From Planctomycetota bacterium (GTDB lineage: Bacteria > Planctomycetota > Phycisphaerae > UBA1845 > PWPN01): a DNA stretch of 7,000 nt. The translations under genes were made by a program, and so were the position numbers. Under the pieces are notes generated by a model, which was not told the DNA's origin, ran no database searches, and was given only the letters and a program-made list of their open reading frames with translations. This document shows, one piece after another, positions 1 through 6,306 of the stretch. Location of the stretch: contig CP070790.1 in assembly GCA_020346805.1 (NCBI GenBank), forward strand, positions 3,672,982 to 3,679,981, given 5' to 3'. How positions within the stretch are numbered: the first letter of the stretch is position 1; the number at the start of each line of letters is the position of its first letter.

Positions 1-1911
1 ATTAACTGTACCAATTGCGGGCCGCGTTATTCAATTATTCAGGCGGTGCCTTACGACCGGCCGAATACCACCATGAAGAAATTTGTAATGTGCCCGGATT
101 GTCAAGACGAATATGACGATCCGGCCAATCGGCGGTTTCACGCCCAGCCCAATGCCTGTCCGGTGTGTGGGCCTAAAGTATGGATGGTGGACAAACAGGG
201 CGGGGGAATTACCGGCGAAGATCCCATAGTTGTTTGTGCCAAAATGCTGCAGGACAAAGCTATTGTTGCGATCAAGGGGATTGGCGGATTTCATTTGGCC
301 TGCCGGGCGGATGTCGATGAGGTGGTGGCCAGGCTTCGGGAAAGAAAATCGCGCGAGGCCAAGCCGTTTGCTCTGATGGTGGCATCTTTGGATGGGGGGC
401 GAAAATTAACCCGGATCAATGAAGCTGCCGCCGACATAATGACCAGTGTTCATCGACCTATAGTGTTAGTACCCAAAGGCGATATCAAAACTATCAGTAA
501 ACACGTGGCTCCCGGCAGCGATTGTTATGGGATTATGCTGCCTTATACCCCGCTGCACGAATTAATTTTTGCGGAAGGATTGGGGCCGTTGGTTATGACT
601 TCGGGTAATCCGACTGAGGAGCCGCTTTCCTGCGAGAATGATGAGGCGCTGCAAAGGTTGTCGCATATTGCCGATGCGTTTTTATTGCACGATCGCGATA
701 TCGAAAGGCGGATAGACGATCCGGTGGTAATGGCGGTGGATAAGCCGACGGATCGAGTGATGCAGATTCGCCGGGCCCGCGGTTTCGTCCCCGAGCCGAT
801 TCAGATTGATTTTTCCGCTACCGAGCCGATCCTTGCCGTCGGCGGCGAACTCAAGTCCACGGTATGTGTATTGGCCGATCGGGATGCGGTATTGAGCGAA
901 CATCTGGGTGAGCTGCCCAATGCCCAGGCTTACCGAAATTTCATTCGGACCATCGAACAGTTCAAGGCATTGCTTCGGGTCGAGCCCAAGGTTGTGGCCT
1001 GCGACATGCATCCCGATTATGCAGCTACCAGGTATGCGCTATCGTTGGGATTGCAGAAGGTGGAGGTGCAACATCATCATGCCCATGTCGTAAGCTGCAT
1101 GGCCGACAATCGTATTAGCGGGCGGGTAATCGGTATTGCCTGTGACGGAACGGGTTATGGTATAGATGGTGCGATTTGGGGTTGCGAGGTGTTGGTTTGT
1201 GACGAAGCTGCTTTCGAGCGTGCGGGGCATCTGAGTTACTTCTCGTTATTCGGGGGTGATGCCGCCGCTTATGAAACCTGGCGGCCGGCGGCAAGTCTGT
1301 TACGTGAGACTTTCGGGGAAGATTGGCCTCGGGCGGTGCCATTGTTAACCAATCGTATCGACAAAGAGGCGATATCGATTTTCCAGCAGCGCGTATCAAA
1401 TCCAAAACGGATTCCCCGAACATCAAGTCTGGGCAGGCTTTTTGATGCGGTATCCTTCATGTTGGGTATCTGCGAACGGAACAGATATGAAGCAGAGGCG
1501 GCGATAACGTTGGAAGCCACGGCCCGGCAACATCCCAAGGCGGCCCCGCTCTGCTATACTATTATAGATGAAAATGCCAATAGTCCTCTGCGGATCGACG
1601 TTCGGCCCATGATTCGCGAGTTAGTTGGGGATCTGCAGGCCGGCAGGAAAGCTGGGGAACTGGCCCGAGCATTCCATGAAACAGTGGCGGCCATGTTAGC
1701 GGATTGTGCCAATCGGTCGGCGGAGCAGACAGGCATGAATCGTGTAGTGTTATCGGGAGGCTGTTTTGCGAATCGGCTTCTGGTTGAGCGGATAGTTGAT
1801 CTTTTGGAGCAAGCCGATCGAGAGGTATTTGTTCATCAACGGGTACCGACCGGAGATGGCGGTTTATCGTTGGGTCAGGCGGTAGTAGCGGCCCAACGTT
1901 TAAGGAGATAG
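1..1911 (+). CDS. hypF: Carbamoyltransferase HypF, 5' end outside window
   Basis: HypF uses carbamoyl phosphate and ATP to make carbamoyl-adenylate and transfers the carbamoyl group to the C-terminal cysteine of HypE, the first step of CN ligand synthesis for [NiFe]-hydrogenases. The reading frame is open from base 1, so the GTG at 46 is an internal valine codon and not the start. The 636 visible residues begin inside the zinc-finger region: CxxC pairs at residues 3/6, 31/34 and 53/56, with RRFHAQPNACPVCGP at 44-58. A YrdC-like domain follows (about 75-265; KGIGGFHLAC at 92-101, MTSGNP at 199-204), then the Kae1-like domain with HHHAH at 358-362, CDGTG at 381-385, SGGCFAN at 585-591 and DGGLSLGQ near 619-626. 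Family members are about 750-770 residues, so roughly 125 residues are missing: the acylphosphatase domain and the first CxxC pair. It ends in TAG 5 bp before hypC. The identification is very secure. Confidence 0.97.
   Translation: MNCTNCGPRYSIIQAVPYDRPNTTMKKFVMCPDCQDEYDDPANRRFHAQPNACPVCGPKVWMVDKQGGGITGEDPIVVCAKMLQDKAIVAIKGIGGFHLACRADVDEVVARLRERKSREAKPFALMVASLDGGRKLTRINEAAADIMTSVHRPIVLVPKGDIKTISKHVAPGSDCYGIMLPYTPLHELIFAEGLGPLVMTSGNPTEEPLSCENDEALQRLSHIADAFLLHDRDIERRIDDPVVMAVDKPTDRVMQIRRARGFVPEPIQIDFSATEPILAVGGELKSTVCVLADRDAVLSEHLGELPNAQAYRNFIRTIEQFKALLRVEPKVVACDMHPDYAATRYALSLGLQKVEVQHHHAHVVSCMADNRISGRVIGIACDGTGYGIDGAIWGCEVLVCDEAAFERAGHLSYFSLFGGDAAAYETWRPAASLLRETFGEDWPRAVPLLTNRIDKEAISIFQQRVSNPKRIPRTSSLGRLFDAVSFMLGICERNRYEAEAAITLEATARQHPKAAPLCYTIIDENANSPLRIDVRPMIRELVGDLQAGRKAGELARAFHETVAAMLADCANRSAEQTGMNRVVLSGGCFANRLLVERIVDLLEQADREVFVHQRVPTGDGGLSLGQAVVAAQRLRR
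1902..1907 (+). promoter_or_regulatory. Shine-Dalgarno site of hypC inside the end of hypF
   Basis: AAGGAG lies in the last codons of hypF, 9 nt before the hypC ATG at 1917. It fixes the hypC start and makes translation of hypC likely to follow directly from hypF termination at 1911. An ATG at 1912 is out of frame and too close to the site. Confidence 0.85.
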
Positions 1912-1916
1912 ATGAT

Positions 1917-2195
1917 ATGTGTTTGGCGGTGCCGGGAAAAATTATTGCCGTTCATGAAGCCAAAGAAGGTGATGCCGGTGGGGCAAGCGGGACGGTCGAT
2001 TTTCAAGGTAGCAGGCTCGATGTCAGCCTGATTATGACGCCCGAAGCCCGGGTGGGCGATTGGGTTTTGGTGCATGCGGGTTTTGCCCTTAATGTAGTGG
2101 ATGAAAAAGATGCCAGGGAGACCTGGGATTATCTGCAGGAGATGGAGACAGAAGTACCCCAGGCCTCAACTATAGACAATAACGAGGACAAGTAA
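1917..2195 (+). CDS. hypC: Hydrogenase maturation chaperone HypC/HybG family
   Basis: HypC is a small cytoplasmic chaperone that pairs with HypD to carry the iron centre while CN and CO are attached, then docks with the immature hydrogenase large subunit. The 92-residue product begins MCLAVPGKI; Cys2, exposed when Met1 is removed, is the iron and HypD contact in the family. GDWVLVHAGFAL at 47-58 contains the conserved histidine (His53). The core ends near residue 75 and is followed by an acidic, Gln/Asn-containing tail to residue 92, slightly longer than many HypC proteins. The start is set by AAGGAG 9 nt upstream. It follows hypF by 5 bp and precedes hypD by 43 bp, so it is almost certainly co-transcribed. 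Whether it serves one hydrogenase or several cannot be told from the sequence. Confidence 0.97.
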   Translation: MCLAVPGKIIAVHEAKEGDAGGASGTVDFQGSRLDVSLIMTPEARVGDWVLVHAGFALNVVDEKDARETWDYLQEMETEVPQASTIDNNEDK

Positions 2196-2203
2196 CACCC
2201 GCT

Positions 2204-2231
2204 GATCTTTTCTTCATTTCAAGAAAGAATC
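2204..2231 (+). promoter_or_regulatory. AU-rich hairpin in the hypC-hypD spacer covering the likely ribosome site
   Basis: Bases 2204-2214 can pair with 2221-2231 around the six-base loop CATTTC. Ten of 11 positions pair, one as G-U, with one A-C mismatch. The 3' arm contains AAGAAAG, the only purine-rich stretch ahead of hypD, so the fold could limit ribosome entry and tie hypD translation to ribosomes finishing hypC. The pairing is visible in the sequence; the regulatory role is inference, and the stem is mostly A-U, so it may be weak. Confidence 0.4.
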
Positions 2232-2238
2232 TTTGGAT

Positions 2239-3315
2239 ATGGTACAAACAGGCATTCGACAGACAATTTCGCAAATAGCCGGGATATGTAAGCAGCTCGA
2301 TCAAGTAAGTCTGATGGAGGTTTGCGGGACGCATACGGTGTCGCTGTTTCGCAGCGGGGTGAAGTCACAGTTGCCGGCGAATATGCGTATGATCAGCGGC
2401 CCGGGGTGTCCGGTGTGTGTGACCTCGCAGGGTTATATTGATGCGGTATGTGAACTGGCCACCCGAGAGGATGTTGCTATTTGTACTTACGGGGACATGA
2501 TCCGCGTTCCCGGGCGAACAGGGAGCCTCGAGCAACTTCGGGGTCAGGGGGCGGATGTAAAGGTGGTTTACTCGGTCAGGGATGCACTTGGTTTGGCGGA
2601 GAAAAATCCCGAGCGGAAGTTTGTTTTCCTGGCGGTCGGTTTTGAAACAACGGCACCGGCGACGGCGGCGGCCGTGCTTGAAGCCGACGGAAAGAATTTG
2701 ATTAATTTTTACGTACTGATGTGTCATAAATTGGTTATACCGGCCATGTCGGCATTGCTGTCGGCAGGCGATGTGCCGATCGACGGATTTATCTGTCCCG
2801 GTCACGTCAGCGTGGTGATTGGGGTACAAGCCTATGAACCAATCGTGGAAAACTACGGCAAGCCTTGTGTGATCGTCGGTTTTGAGCCGGCACAGATGTT
2901 GGTCGGAATTCTGCACCTGGTCAGGCAGGTTGCCCAAGGTCAGGCACGTTTGGAAAATGTCTATGATGTAGCAGTAACTGATGAAGGAAACAAGATTGCC
3001 CAACAGCTACTGGAACAGGTATTTGAGCCGGGGCAGGCGATCTGGCGGGCCATGGGTACCATTCCCGCCAGCGGTTTAGAGCTTAGAAAACGTTATAAGC
3101 GATTTGACGCTTTAGCTCAGTTTGATTTAACCATCGGACCGGATTACGATCCGCCGGGCTGCCGATGCGGTGAGGTTATTCAGGGTAAAGTTGAACCCAA
3201 CAGTTGCAGCTTGTTTGGGATGGAGTGTACCCCAATAAGACCCATCGGTCCGTGTATGGTCAGTAGTGAAGGTACTTGTGCAGCGTGGTATAAATACGGC
3301 CGGCATGGTGGTTAG
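2239..3315 (+). CDS. hypD: Fe-(CN)2CO assembly scaffold HypD
   Basis: HypD is the iron-sulfur scaffold that, with HypC, holds the iron while cyanide from HypE and CO are added. Numbering from the ATG at 2239 (358 residues), family motifs run in order: MEVCGTHT at 26-33, GPGCPVC at 54-60 with the redox cysteine pair, TYGDMIRVPG at 83-92, GFETTAP at 134-140, PGHVS at 187-191. A C-terminal cysteine cluster includes Cys310, 323, 330 and 347, matching the usual four [4Fe-4S] ligands, plus extra Cys308 and Cys339. The protein ends AAWYKYGRHGG. I prefer the ATG, but a TTG at 2233 two codons upstream is possible; an in-frame TGA at 2203 excludes anything longer. Neither start has a good Shine-Dalgarno sequence; only AAGAAAG lies near, inside a potential hairpin. 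The N-terminus is about ten residues shorter than in E. coli HypD. hypE follows after 43 bp. Confidence 0.96.
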   Translation: MVQTGIRQTISQIAGICKQLDQVSLMEVCGTHTVSLFRSGVKSQLPANMRMISGPGCPVCVTSQGYIDAVCELATREDVAICTYGDMIRVPGRTGSLEQLRGQGADVKVVYSVRDALGLAEKNPERKFVFLAVGFETTAPATAAAVLEADGKNLINFYVLMCHKLVIPAMSALLSAGDVPIDGFICPGHVSVVIGVQAYEPIVENYGKPCVIVGFEPAQMLVGILHLVRQVAQGQARLENVYDVAVTDEGNKIAQQLLEQVFEPGQAIWRAMGTIPASGLELRKRYKRFDALAQFDLTIGPDYDPPGCRCGEVIQGKVEPNSCSLFGMECTPIRPIGPCMVSSEGTCAAWYKYGRHGG

Positions 3316-3344
3316 GCTGACCATGGTATAGATGAAACAATAAA

Positions 3345-3350
3345 AAGGTG
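3345..3350 (+). promoter_or_regulatory. Shine-Dalgarno site selecting the TTG start of hypE
   Basis: AAGGTG sits 8 nt upstream of the TTG at 3359. An in-frame TAA at 3341-3343 blocks any earlier start, and the conserved HypE N-terminal strand with HGGGG begins by residue 17, so a later start would cut into the fold. Together these make TTG the real initiation codon. Confidence 0.8.
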
Positions 3351-3358
3351 AAGTTACA

Positions 3359-4390
3359 TTGAGTACGCCGACAGAAACATCCCAAGACGAAAAGATTGTT
3401 CTGGCTCATGGCGGCGGGGGCGAATTAACCAGACGTCTGGTTGCAGAGCGGATTATGCCCAAGCTGGGTAACAAACTGCTTAACCCGCTTACCGATAGCG
3501 CGGTGCTGACGACAAATAAGGGTCAGATATCTTTTACTACCGACGCCTATGTGGTTCAGCCCCTGGAATTTCCGGGAGGTGACATAGGCCGGCTGGCGGT
3601 TTGCGGAACGGTGAACGATCTGGCGGTTATGGGTGCTTTTCCCAAAGTTATCAGTCTGGCACTGGTGATAGAGGAAGGCCTGTCTCTTAGTGTGTTGGAC
3701 CGGATAGTAGATTCTATAGCCGACGCCGCTAAAGAGGCTGAAGTGATAGTGGCGACCGGCGATACCAAAGTAATCGAGCATCGGCAGGGGGATGGAATGA
3801 CTATTACCACTGCCGGTGTTGGTGAGATGCTTGAAGGCATAGAGCTTTCAACGGAACGGATTACCCCGGGCGATGTGATAATTGTTACCGGTAATATTGC
3901 CGATCACGGTTTGGCGGTGATGTCTGCCCGTGAAGGATTGGCCTTTGAGACGGAGTTGGAAAGTGACGTGGCCCCGTTGAATCATTTGATCGGGGGCATG
4001 TTGAAACAAGGTGCGGAGCTGAAGTTTTTACGCGATCCGACGCGAGGGGGATTGGCCGGTGTGTTGGCCGACCTGGCGGAAGATACCGGATATAGTGTTG
4101 AGATCGAGGAAGATAAAATACCGGTTTCGCGGATTGCCCGTCACACGGCGGAGCTGCTGGGGCTGGATGTATTAACCGTAGCTAATGAGGGCAAGTGTGT
4201 TGCGGTGGTATCCGAGCATGACGCCGATCGTGTGTTGAAGACCTGTTGCGAACACCGTTACGGGAAGAATGCCGCCGTCATCGGGCGAATTACTGAATCA
4301 GCACCACCGCTGGTCGAATTGATTACCCGTAGCGGAGGGCGCCGTCTGGTGCAACGGCCTTATGGAGAGGAATTGCCGCGGATTTGTTAA
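3359..4390 (+). CDS. hypE: Carbamoyl dehydratase HypE
   Basis: HypE accepts a carbamoyl group from HypF on its C-terminal cysteine and dehydrates it with ATP to a protein thiocyanate, the source of the CN ligands passed to HypC-HypD. The 343-residue protein belongs to the AIR-synthase/PurM-like ATPase fold: HGGGG at 17-21, a TDAY strand near 61, FPGGDIGRLAVCGTVNDLAVMGA near 72-94, ATGDTKV at 132-138, DPTRGG at 226-231, and the diagnostic terminus LPRIC with acceptor Cys343 as the last residue. It therefore looks catalytically complete. Initiation is at TTG, supported by AAGGTG 8 nt upstream and an in-frame stop just before. The length is normal for the family. It lies 43 bp after hypD; a structured 111-bp spacer separates it from hypA. 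Confidence 0.97.
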   Translation: MSTPTETSQDEKIVLAHGGGGELTRRLVAERIMPKLGNKLLNPLTDSAVLTTNKGQISFTTDAYVVQPLEFPGGDIGRLAVCGTVNDLAVMGAFPKVISLALVIEEGLSLSVLDRIVDSIADAAKEAEVIVATGDTKVIEHRQGDGMTITTAGVGEMLEGIELSTERITPGDVIIVTGNIADHGLAVMSAREGLAFETELESDVAPLNHLIGGMLKQGAELKFLRDPTRGGLAGVLADLAEDTGYSVEIEEDKIPVSRIARHTAELLGLDVLTVANEGKCVAVVSEHDADRVLKTCCEHRYGKNAAVIGRITESAPPLVELITRSGGRRLVQRPYGEELPRIC

Positions 4391-4393
4391 AAC

Positions 4394-4480
4394 TGGTTTC
4401 AAAACTGGCAATACAACCATTCAGGCCTACAAAAATCCGCTCACTAATCCGCCATAGGCGGACGGCTAGTTTTGAAACTA
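4394..4480 (+). repeat. Nested inverted repeat filling the hypE-hypA spacer
   Basis: GTTTCAAAACT (4396-4406) is perfectly inverted as AGTTTTGAAAC (4468-4478). As RNA the stem extends to 4394-4409 with 4465-4480, 16 pairs including two G-U. Inside it is a second hairpin, TCCGCC-ATA-GGCGGA (4448-4462), and AATCCGC occurs twice (4434-4440 and 4446-4452), so GGCGGA could pair with either copy. No T-run follows, so it is not a standard intrinsic terminator. It could be an mRNA processing or stabilising structure that sets hypAB expression apart from hypFCDE, or a small inserted repeat. The pairing is seen directly; function is unknown. Confidence 0.65.
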
Positions 4481-4501
4481 ACTCTTATTAAGGTTTGAGT
4501 C

Positions 4502-4867
4502 ATGCATGAGATGTCGATAGCCGTCCAGATTGTCGATCAGGTGGTTGAGCTTGCGGGCCAGAACAATGCGACTCGGATCGATGAGGTTGTAGTTGAAATC
4601 GGCCTTATGCAGTTGGTGGTACCCGAGGCCTTGGAGATGGCGTTTTCGGTGGCTACTGAAAGCACGTTGGCCGAAGGCGCCAGGTTGAAAATAGTCGAAC
4701 AGGAGATAGAGGCGGTTTGTCGGGATTGCGATCATCGTTATAAGCCCCGGATCGATTGCTATCTCTGCCCTCAGTGTGGGCAGGCCAATGCGCGAATTGT
4801 GGCGGGTAACGATATTATTCTTAAATCCGTGGTTTGCGAGACCGAACAAGAGGCTCAACTTCCATGA
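4502..4867 (+). CDS. hypA: Hydrogenase nickel incorporation protein HypA
   Basis: HypA is a cytoplasmic nickel metallochaperone that works with the GTPase HypB to insert nickel into the hydrogenase large subunit. The 121-residue product begins MHEMSIA; the N-terminal Met-His-Glu of this motif binds nickel in the family. The zinc site is C73xxC76 and C89xxC92, at the same positions as in E. coli HypA; an additional Cys86 lies between the pairs. The start ATG at 4502 has AAGG 8 nt upstream and is forced by the MHEMS motif. It overlaps hypB by the four bases ATGA at 4864-4867, which points to translational coupling and equal production of the two nickel-delivery partners. It is preceded by a nested inverted repeat. 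No internal promoter is evident. Confidence 0.97.
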   Translation: MHEMSIAVQIVDQVVELAGQNNATRIDEVVVEIGLMQLVVPEALEMAFSVATESTLAEGARLKIVEQEIEAVCRDCDHRYKPRIDCYLCPQCGQANARIVAGNDIILKSVVCETEQEAQLP

Positions 4868-5529
4868 AGATCAACGTTGTTGAAAATGTTTTGAAGGCCA
4901 ACGATGCGGTGGCGGAGGCAAATCGCCGACGCCTGGAACAAGTCCATTTGTTGGCTGTCAACCTGATGAGTTCACCCGGCAGCGGGAAAACCACCCTTTT
5001 GGAGTCAACCATACCTGCCCTGGGGACGGATTTTCCTTGTGCGGTTTTGGTGGGCGATCTTCAGACCACGCGCGATGCGGAGCGATTGGGGCGGGCTGCC
5101 GTCCAGGCTACGCAGATCAATACGGGCAAGGGTTGCCATCTTGATGCGGCCCAGGTGGCAGAGGGATTGAAGGGTCTGGATCTGGAGCGATTGGCGTTCT
5201 TGTTTATTGAAAACGTCGGCAATATGGTCTGTCCGGCGTCGTACGATTTGGGTGAGCATGTCAAGGCGGTACTTCTTAGTGTACCCGAAGGGGACGACAA
5301 GGTAGCCAAGTATCCGGTTTTGTTTCAAGGGGCGGATGTGATACTGCTGACTAAAATCGATCTGATAGGGGTGCTGGATTTCGATCGCGACCGGGTTCTG
5401 GACGACATATCCAAACTTAATACCCGGGCGCCGATTATTGAGGTTTCGAGCAAGACCGGTCAGGGGATTGATAAATGGCTGGCTTGGCTCGCTGAGCAAA
5501 GAAAGCAACGGGTAGAGACGCTGGAGTAA
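4864..5529 (+). CDS. hypB: Hydrogenase nickel incorporation GTPase HypB
   Basis: HypB is a SIMIBI-class GTPase that, together with HypA, drives nickel insertion into the hydrogenase active site. The 221-residue protein has the P-loop SSPGSGKTT at 36-44, GDLQTTRDAERL at 64-75, the nickel/zinc-binding Cys-His pair in TGKGCHLDA (Cys91, His92), ENVGNMVCPA at 116-125 with the second metal cysteine Cys123, the guanine-recognition motif TKID at 163-166 (Thr in place of the textbook Asn) and SSKTG near the C-terminus. The open frame extends upstream to a TTG at 4834, but the ATG at 4864 is the likely start: it gives the ATGA overlap with hypA, has AAGAGG 10 nt upstream, and begins at the usual family N-terminus. 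There is no N-terminal CxxCGC motif or histidine-rich stretch, so this is the short, non-nickel-storing form. It is the last gene of the visible operon. Confidence 0.97.
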   Translation: MKINVVENVLKANDAVAEANRRRLEQVHLLAVNLMSSPGSGKTTLLESTIPALGTDFPCAVLVGDLQTTRDAERLGRAAVQATQINTGKGCHLDAAQVAEGLKGLDLERLAFLFIENVGNMVCPASYDLGEHVKAVLLSVPEGDDKVAKYPVLFQGADVILLTKIDLIGVLDFDRDRVLDDISKLNTRAPIIEVSSKTGQGIDKWLAWLAEQRKQRVETLE

Positions 5530-5666
5530 TAGTTGGACAATAACAGACAATTATATTATTGACAAAGGTATAAATAATAATTACTGATTGATTCAAAACC
5601 GCACCCAAAATCTCATTTTACTTGTCATACAAATTTTACTTCAAACGTGTGCCGGTTCTGGTTCAA

Positions 5667-5721
5667 CCATTTCAAAGGAATATTGTGCTTGGTCCGCTCT
5701 CTTAGTGCACCTTTGAAGTGG
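5667..5721 (+). repeat. 12-bp inverted repeat, possible hairpin downstream of hypB
   Basis: CCATTTCAAAGG (5667-5678) pairs with CCTTTGAAGTGG (5710-5721): 12 pairs, one of them G-U, which favours a role as + strand RNA. TGC (5686-5688) and GCA (5707-5709) can add three inner pairs. It lies about 140 bp after hypB. No T-run follows, so it may be a 3' end-stabilising or processing hairpin of the operon mRNA rather than a terminator. The pairing is seen directly; the role is inferred. Confidence 0.5.
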
Positions 5722-5762
5722 AATCCGTGTTATACCAGGAGTATTTTGTGTTTTGGTGTTGG

Positions 5763-5771
5763 TGATATAAT
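5763..5771 (+). promoter_or_regulatory. Extended -10 promoter for the candidate small RNA
   Basis: TGATATAAT is a perfect extended -10 (TGn plus TATAAT, hexamer at 5766-5771). The -35 position at 16-17 bp holds only a weak match in the TTTTG stretch near 5744-5749; extended -10 promoters often tolerate this. The predicted transcription start is the G run at 5777-5779. It points into the foldable block that follows, not at an ORF. Confidence 0.4.
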
Positions 5772-5777
5772 TTTTTG

Positions 5778-5960
5778 GGTTTAGAGGATTTATCTCGGAC
5801 GAGCCGCGCACGTTTCAAGTAGGATGCGTATGAGTTGTAAAAAAGCGGGCGGACCAACAACTCCCTTCTTTGTTCGGGCCGGAGAGGGGGATTGCAGCAG
5901 AAGGGATTGGAATGTCGTTGGCCCGCGTCGGTTCATAACGGCCGATCGGCCGATGATTTT
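5778..5960 (+). ncRNA. Candidate structured small RNA, about 180 nt
   Basis: Between a perfect extended -10 and a terminator-like palindrome lies a GC-richer block with nested pairing. GCGGG (5845-5849) pairs with CCCGC (5922-5926) and continues through CCAAC (5854-5858) with GTTGG (5917-5921), sharing the base at the junction and leaving a small bulge. Inside, TCCCTTCT (5862-5869) pairs perfectly with AGAAGGGA (5899-5906). CCCTTCT could instead pair with AGAGGG (5883-5888) with one bulged base, so two folds compete. An upstream hairpin is possible between GCGCA (5806-5810) and TGCGT (5825-5829). The length is near that of 6S RNA, but the 5' and 3' ends do not pair into its long rod, and I could not match SRP RNA, RNase P, tmRNA or a known riboswitch. 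No ORF follows closely, so a free-standing RNA is more likely than a leader. Confidence 0.35.
5939..5960 (+). terminator. 14-bp palindrome with T-rich tail, possible intrinsic terminator
   Basis: CGGCCGATCGGCCG (5939-5952) is a perfect palindrome that as RNA gives a five-pair GC stem with a GAUC loop, followed by ATGATTTT and more T-rich sequence. The T-run is interrupted, so termination may be inefficient. It fits as the 3' end of the candidate small RNA. A GC palindrome of this length could also be a protein-binding site. Confidence 0.4.
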
Positions 5961-6167
5961 ATTTGGATCTCTCGCTTTAACAATAAACTCTTAGGTAAAT
6001 ACTTTATAATTAACCATACAAATTCTTAATTGTCTGTAATCGGACACTTGTGACCGTCAAAGCTTTATTTATTAATGTAACAATATTGTATTAGTGTTCT
6101 ATCGAACTCCATGCTTGAAAAATTCAGCTACACTTTCTCCGGATTCCATTATTTTTGTAATTTATAT

Positions 6168-6173
6168 TATAAT
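6168..6173 (+). promoter_or_regulatory. -10 box ahead of the leader-like segment
   Basis: TATAAT at 6168-6173 matches the consensus perfectly, but the best -35 at 16-18 bp (TTCCAT, 6144-6149) is poor and the surroundings are AT-rich, where such boxes arise by chance. If real, transcription starts near 6180 and reads through the G-rich leader and two tiny ORFs to the terminator-like hairpin near 6564-6574. Confidence 0.25.
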
Positions 6174-6306
6174 AGAGTAAATCTCTTAGTAAACCCCTGA
6201 TTGAAAATGTTAGCTTGATTAATGGCAATGCCGGGGGGTAAAAGCTCATAGGCCTAGATATTTAGGGCACTTACGACGATAGGAACAATGGGAGAATATT
6301 AGAAAA

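Noticed and set aside
46..1911. Complete 621-codon hypF starting at GTG 46
   Set aside because: The frame is open back to base 1 and residues 1-15 (INCTNCGPRYSIIQA) continue the HypF zinc-finger motif, so the gene starts upstream of the window.
2365..3003. 212-codon frame on the - strand within hypD
   Set aside because: It lies wholly antisense to a clear hypD with conserved motifs, and its translation has no recognisable domain.
4834..4863. Longer HypB starting at TTG 4834
   Set aside because: The added ten residues do not resemble HypB and would enlarge the overlap with hypA; the ATG at 4864 has a ribosome site and forms the usual ATGA overlap.
5005..5550. 181-codon frame on the - strand within hypB
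   Set aside because: It is antisense to hypB, whose GTPase motifs are intact; the frame is a composition shadow.
5559..5564. Perfect -35 hexamer TTGACA after hypB
   Set aside because: No acceptable -10 lies 16-18 bp downstream; TATAAA at 5570 is far too close.
5615..5641. Direct repeat ATTTTACTT (5615-5623, 5633-5641)
   Set aside because: A nine-base AT-rich match is expected by chance in this spacer.
5597..5657. Bulged inverted repeat AACCGCAC / GTGCCGGTT
   Set aside because: Eight pairs with a bulge over a 44-base loop, with no U-run or other supporting signal.
6005..6010. Perfect -10 hexamer TATAAT
   Set aside because: The nearest -35-like TTAACA (5977-5982) is 22 bp away, too far, and the sequence is AT-rich.
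5699..6189. CTCTTAG three times (5699, 5988, 6183)
   Set aside because: It is a seven-base word at irregular spacing without a shared context; too little to call a repeat family.
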